Source of the DNA: an uncultured Prevotellaceae bacterium
GTDB lineage: Bacteria; Bacteroidota; Bacteroidia; Bacteroidales; Bacteroidaceae
Length of the DNA: 64,000 nucleotides
NCBI GenBank assembly: GCA_900543815.1
Contig: UQST01000010.1
Coordinates: forward strand, 1-64,000
Direction: 5' to 3'
Shown: positions 62,698-64,000 of the stretch, piece after piece
Position numbering within the stretch: the first letter of the stretch is position 1
Layout: the number at the start of each line of letters is the position of its first letter
The notes under the pieces: generated by a model
Databases searched by the model: none
What the model was told of the DNA's origin: nothing
The model's input: only the letters and a program-made list of their open reading frames with translations
Position numbers and translations under genes: made by a program

Positions 62698-64000
62698 ATG
62701 CCATCATTCATCATCGAAGGAGGACACAGGCTCAAGGGTGACATCACGCCACAAGGAGCCAAAAACGAAGCTCTGCAAGTGCTGAGTGCCGTGCTGCTCA
62801 CCGAAGAGCCGGTCACCCTACACAACTTGCCGGACATCCTCGACGTGAACAACCAGATACGCCTACTGCAAGACATCGGGGTGCGCACCACGAGGACATC
62901 ACCGCACGACATCACTCTGCAGGCCGACTCAGTGGATACCGCCTATCTGCAAAGCGACGAGTTCCTGCTCAGATGCGGCAAACTGCGGGGCAGCGTAATG
63001 CTCATGGGGCCGCTGCTCGCCCGCTTCGGACAGGCTATGGTGGCGCGTCCGGGAGGTGACAACATAGGCCGGCGCAGACTTGACACGCATTTCCTGGGAC
63101 TGAAGAAGCTGGGTGGCGACTTTCATTATGACGCATGCCGACAGGTGTTCTCCATTACGGCCAAGAGGCTGAAGGGCACCTATATGCTGCTCGACGAGGC
63201 TTCCATCACCGGCACCGCCAATATCCTCATGGCTGCGGTGCTGGCCGAGGGAACCACCACAATATACAACGCGGCATGCGAGCCCTACGTGCAGCAGCTC
63301 TGCCACATGCTTGTGAGCATGGGTGCAAAGATAAGCGGCATAGGCAGCAACCTGCTCACCATCGAGGGAGTGACGCGTCTGGGAGGAGCCGAACACAGCA
63401 TCCTGCCCGACATGATCGAGGTGGGATCCTTCATCGGCATGAGTGCGATGGTGGGCGATGGCGTGCGCATCTGCAACGTCGCCTATCCCCAATTGGGCAT
63501 CATACCCTATACGTTCCGCCGTCTGGGCATCCAGGTGGAGCGCCAAGGCGATAACATCTTCATCCCGAAGCAGGATCACTATCAGATAGAGACATTCCTC
63601 GACGGGTCGTTCATGACCTTTGCCGATGCGCCGTGGCCCGGTCTCACACCCGACTTGCTAAGCGTCCTGCTGGTGGTCAGCACGCAGGCCAAGGGTTCGG
63701 TGCTGGTTCACCAGAAGATGTTTGAGAGCCGCCTCTTCTTTGTCGATAAGCTGATAGAGATGGGGGCACAGATTATCCTGTGCGACCCACACCGCGCCGT
63801 GGTGGTGGGACACGACAATGAGAGGAAGCTGCACGCCGGTCGCATGACCAGTCCAGACATCCGCGCAGGCATCGCCTTGCTGATAGCAGCCATGAGCGCC
63901 GACGGTACGAGCCGCATAGATAACATAGGACAAATCGATCGCGGCTACGAGAACATAGAGACGCGCCTCAATTCTCTGGGTGCAAGAATAAGCCGTATAG
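62698..64000 (+). CDS. murA: UDP-N-acetylglucosamine 1-carboxyvinyltransferase, partial
   Basis: About 434 codons from the ATG at 62698; the frame runs off the window, so the 3' end is missing, but nearly all of the usual length is present. The double-psi-barrel repeats GGHRLKGDITPQGAKNEAL, LRGSVMLMGPLLARFGQAMVARPGGD and DIRAGIALLIAAM are typical. At the active-site loop the usual Cys of PGGC is Asp121 (PGGDNIGRRR). That change is natural in Bacteroidetes and is linked to fosfomycin insensitivity. It catalyses the first committed step of peptidoglycan synthesis. Confidence 0.95.
   Translation, partial: MPSFIIEGGHRLKGDITPQGAKNEALQVLSAVLLTEEPVTLHNLPDILDVNNQIRLLQDIGVRTTRTSPHDITLQADSVDTAYLQSDEFLLRCGKLRGSVMLMGPLLARFGQAMVARPGGDNIGRRRLDTHFLGLKKLGGDFHYDACRQVFSITAKRLKGTYMLLDEASITGTANILMAAVLAEGTTTIYNAACEPYVQQLCHMLVSMGAKISGIGSNLLTIEGVTRLGGAEHSILPDMIEVGSFIGMSAMVGDGVRICNVAYPQLGIIPYTFRRLGIQVERQGDNIFIPKQDHYQIETFLDGSFMTFADAPWPGLTPDLLSVLLVVSTQAKGSVLVHQKMFESRLFFVDKLIEMGAQIILCDPHRAVVVGHDNERKLHAGRMTSPDIRAGIALLIAAMSADGTSRIDNIGQIDRGYENIETRLNSLGARISRI

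Overview
The window looks like chromosome from a GC-rich Bacteroidales bacterium, most likely Prevotellaceae. The evidence is the recurrent Bacteroidetes promoter core TAnnTTTG in front of many genes, the near absence of Shine-Dalgarno sites, a type IX secretion plug protein, a DUF4290 gene next to murA, a MurA with Asp in place of the catalytic Cys, Bacteroidales-type DUF4143 ATPases, and many secreted glycoside hydrolases with a sulfatase. Nothing suggests a prophage, plasmid or integrative element; this is core chromosome with unusually repeat-rich intergenic DNA.

Layout. 1-2.7 kb: a large surface protein and a 62-residue peptide, closed by a strong terminator. 2.8-6.1 kb: two divergent DUF4143-type ATPases whose promoters are each preceded by a different, precisely phased repeat array, bracketed by two related hairpins. 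6.2-10.7 kb (minus): Ala-rich lipoprotein, GH43, alkaline phosphatase, aroB. 11.2-19.8 kb (minus): lipoprotein, peptidoglycan recycling pair (DUF1460 amidase and AmpG-like permease), T9SS plug protein, TRIC-type channel, then PqqD, S26 peptidase, HPr-kinase-like and a small exported protein. 20.4-24.2 kb: HtrA protease, a 22-bp minisatellite, RNase P RNA, a YihY-family protein. 24.6-31.1 kb: a frameshifted membrane AraC regulator, a NUDIX hydrolase, GH3 and GH36. 31.6-38.3 kb: topA-aroK-speA-argB, an ECF sigma factor and a membrane partner. 39.4-51 kb: GH2, cinnamoyl-esterase-like hydrolase, VanX-like dipeptidase, asparaginase, phosphoglycolate phosphatase, GH30 and sulfatase. 51.5-58 kb (minus): a four-gene metal efflux operon. 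58.5-64 kb: ispF, nadD, gmk and yicC (minus), diverging from tsaB, DUF4290 and murA (cut by the window end).

Metabolically the window combines housekeeping functions (shikimate, arginine/polyamine, isoprenoid, NAD, nucleotide, cell wall, tRNA modification) with plant or host glycan breakdown (GH43, GH3, GH36, GH2, GH30, esterase, sulfatase). No SusC/SusD pair is present, so this is not a classical polysaccharide utilisation locus.

The most striking feature is non-coding. Nine intergenic regions carry arrays of a 12-bp palindromic core close to GCAGCGCGCTGC, repeated 3-4 times at exactly 22-bp spacing (34 units in all), always outside genes. Two of these arrays sit in inverted copies of a larger composite element that also carries GAATT and TTTTCAC repeats. 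A second unusual system is the pair of DUF4143 ATPases with promoter-proximal repeats at exact 33-bp and 32-bp periods. All assignments were made by reading the sequence; no database search was run.
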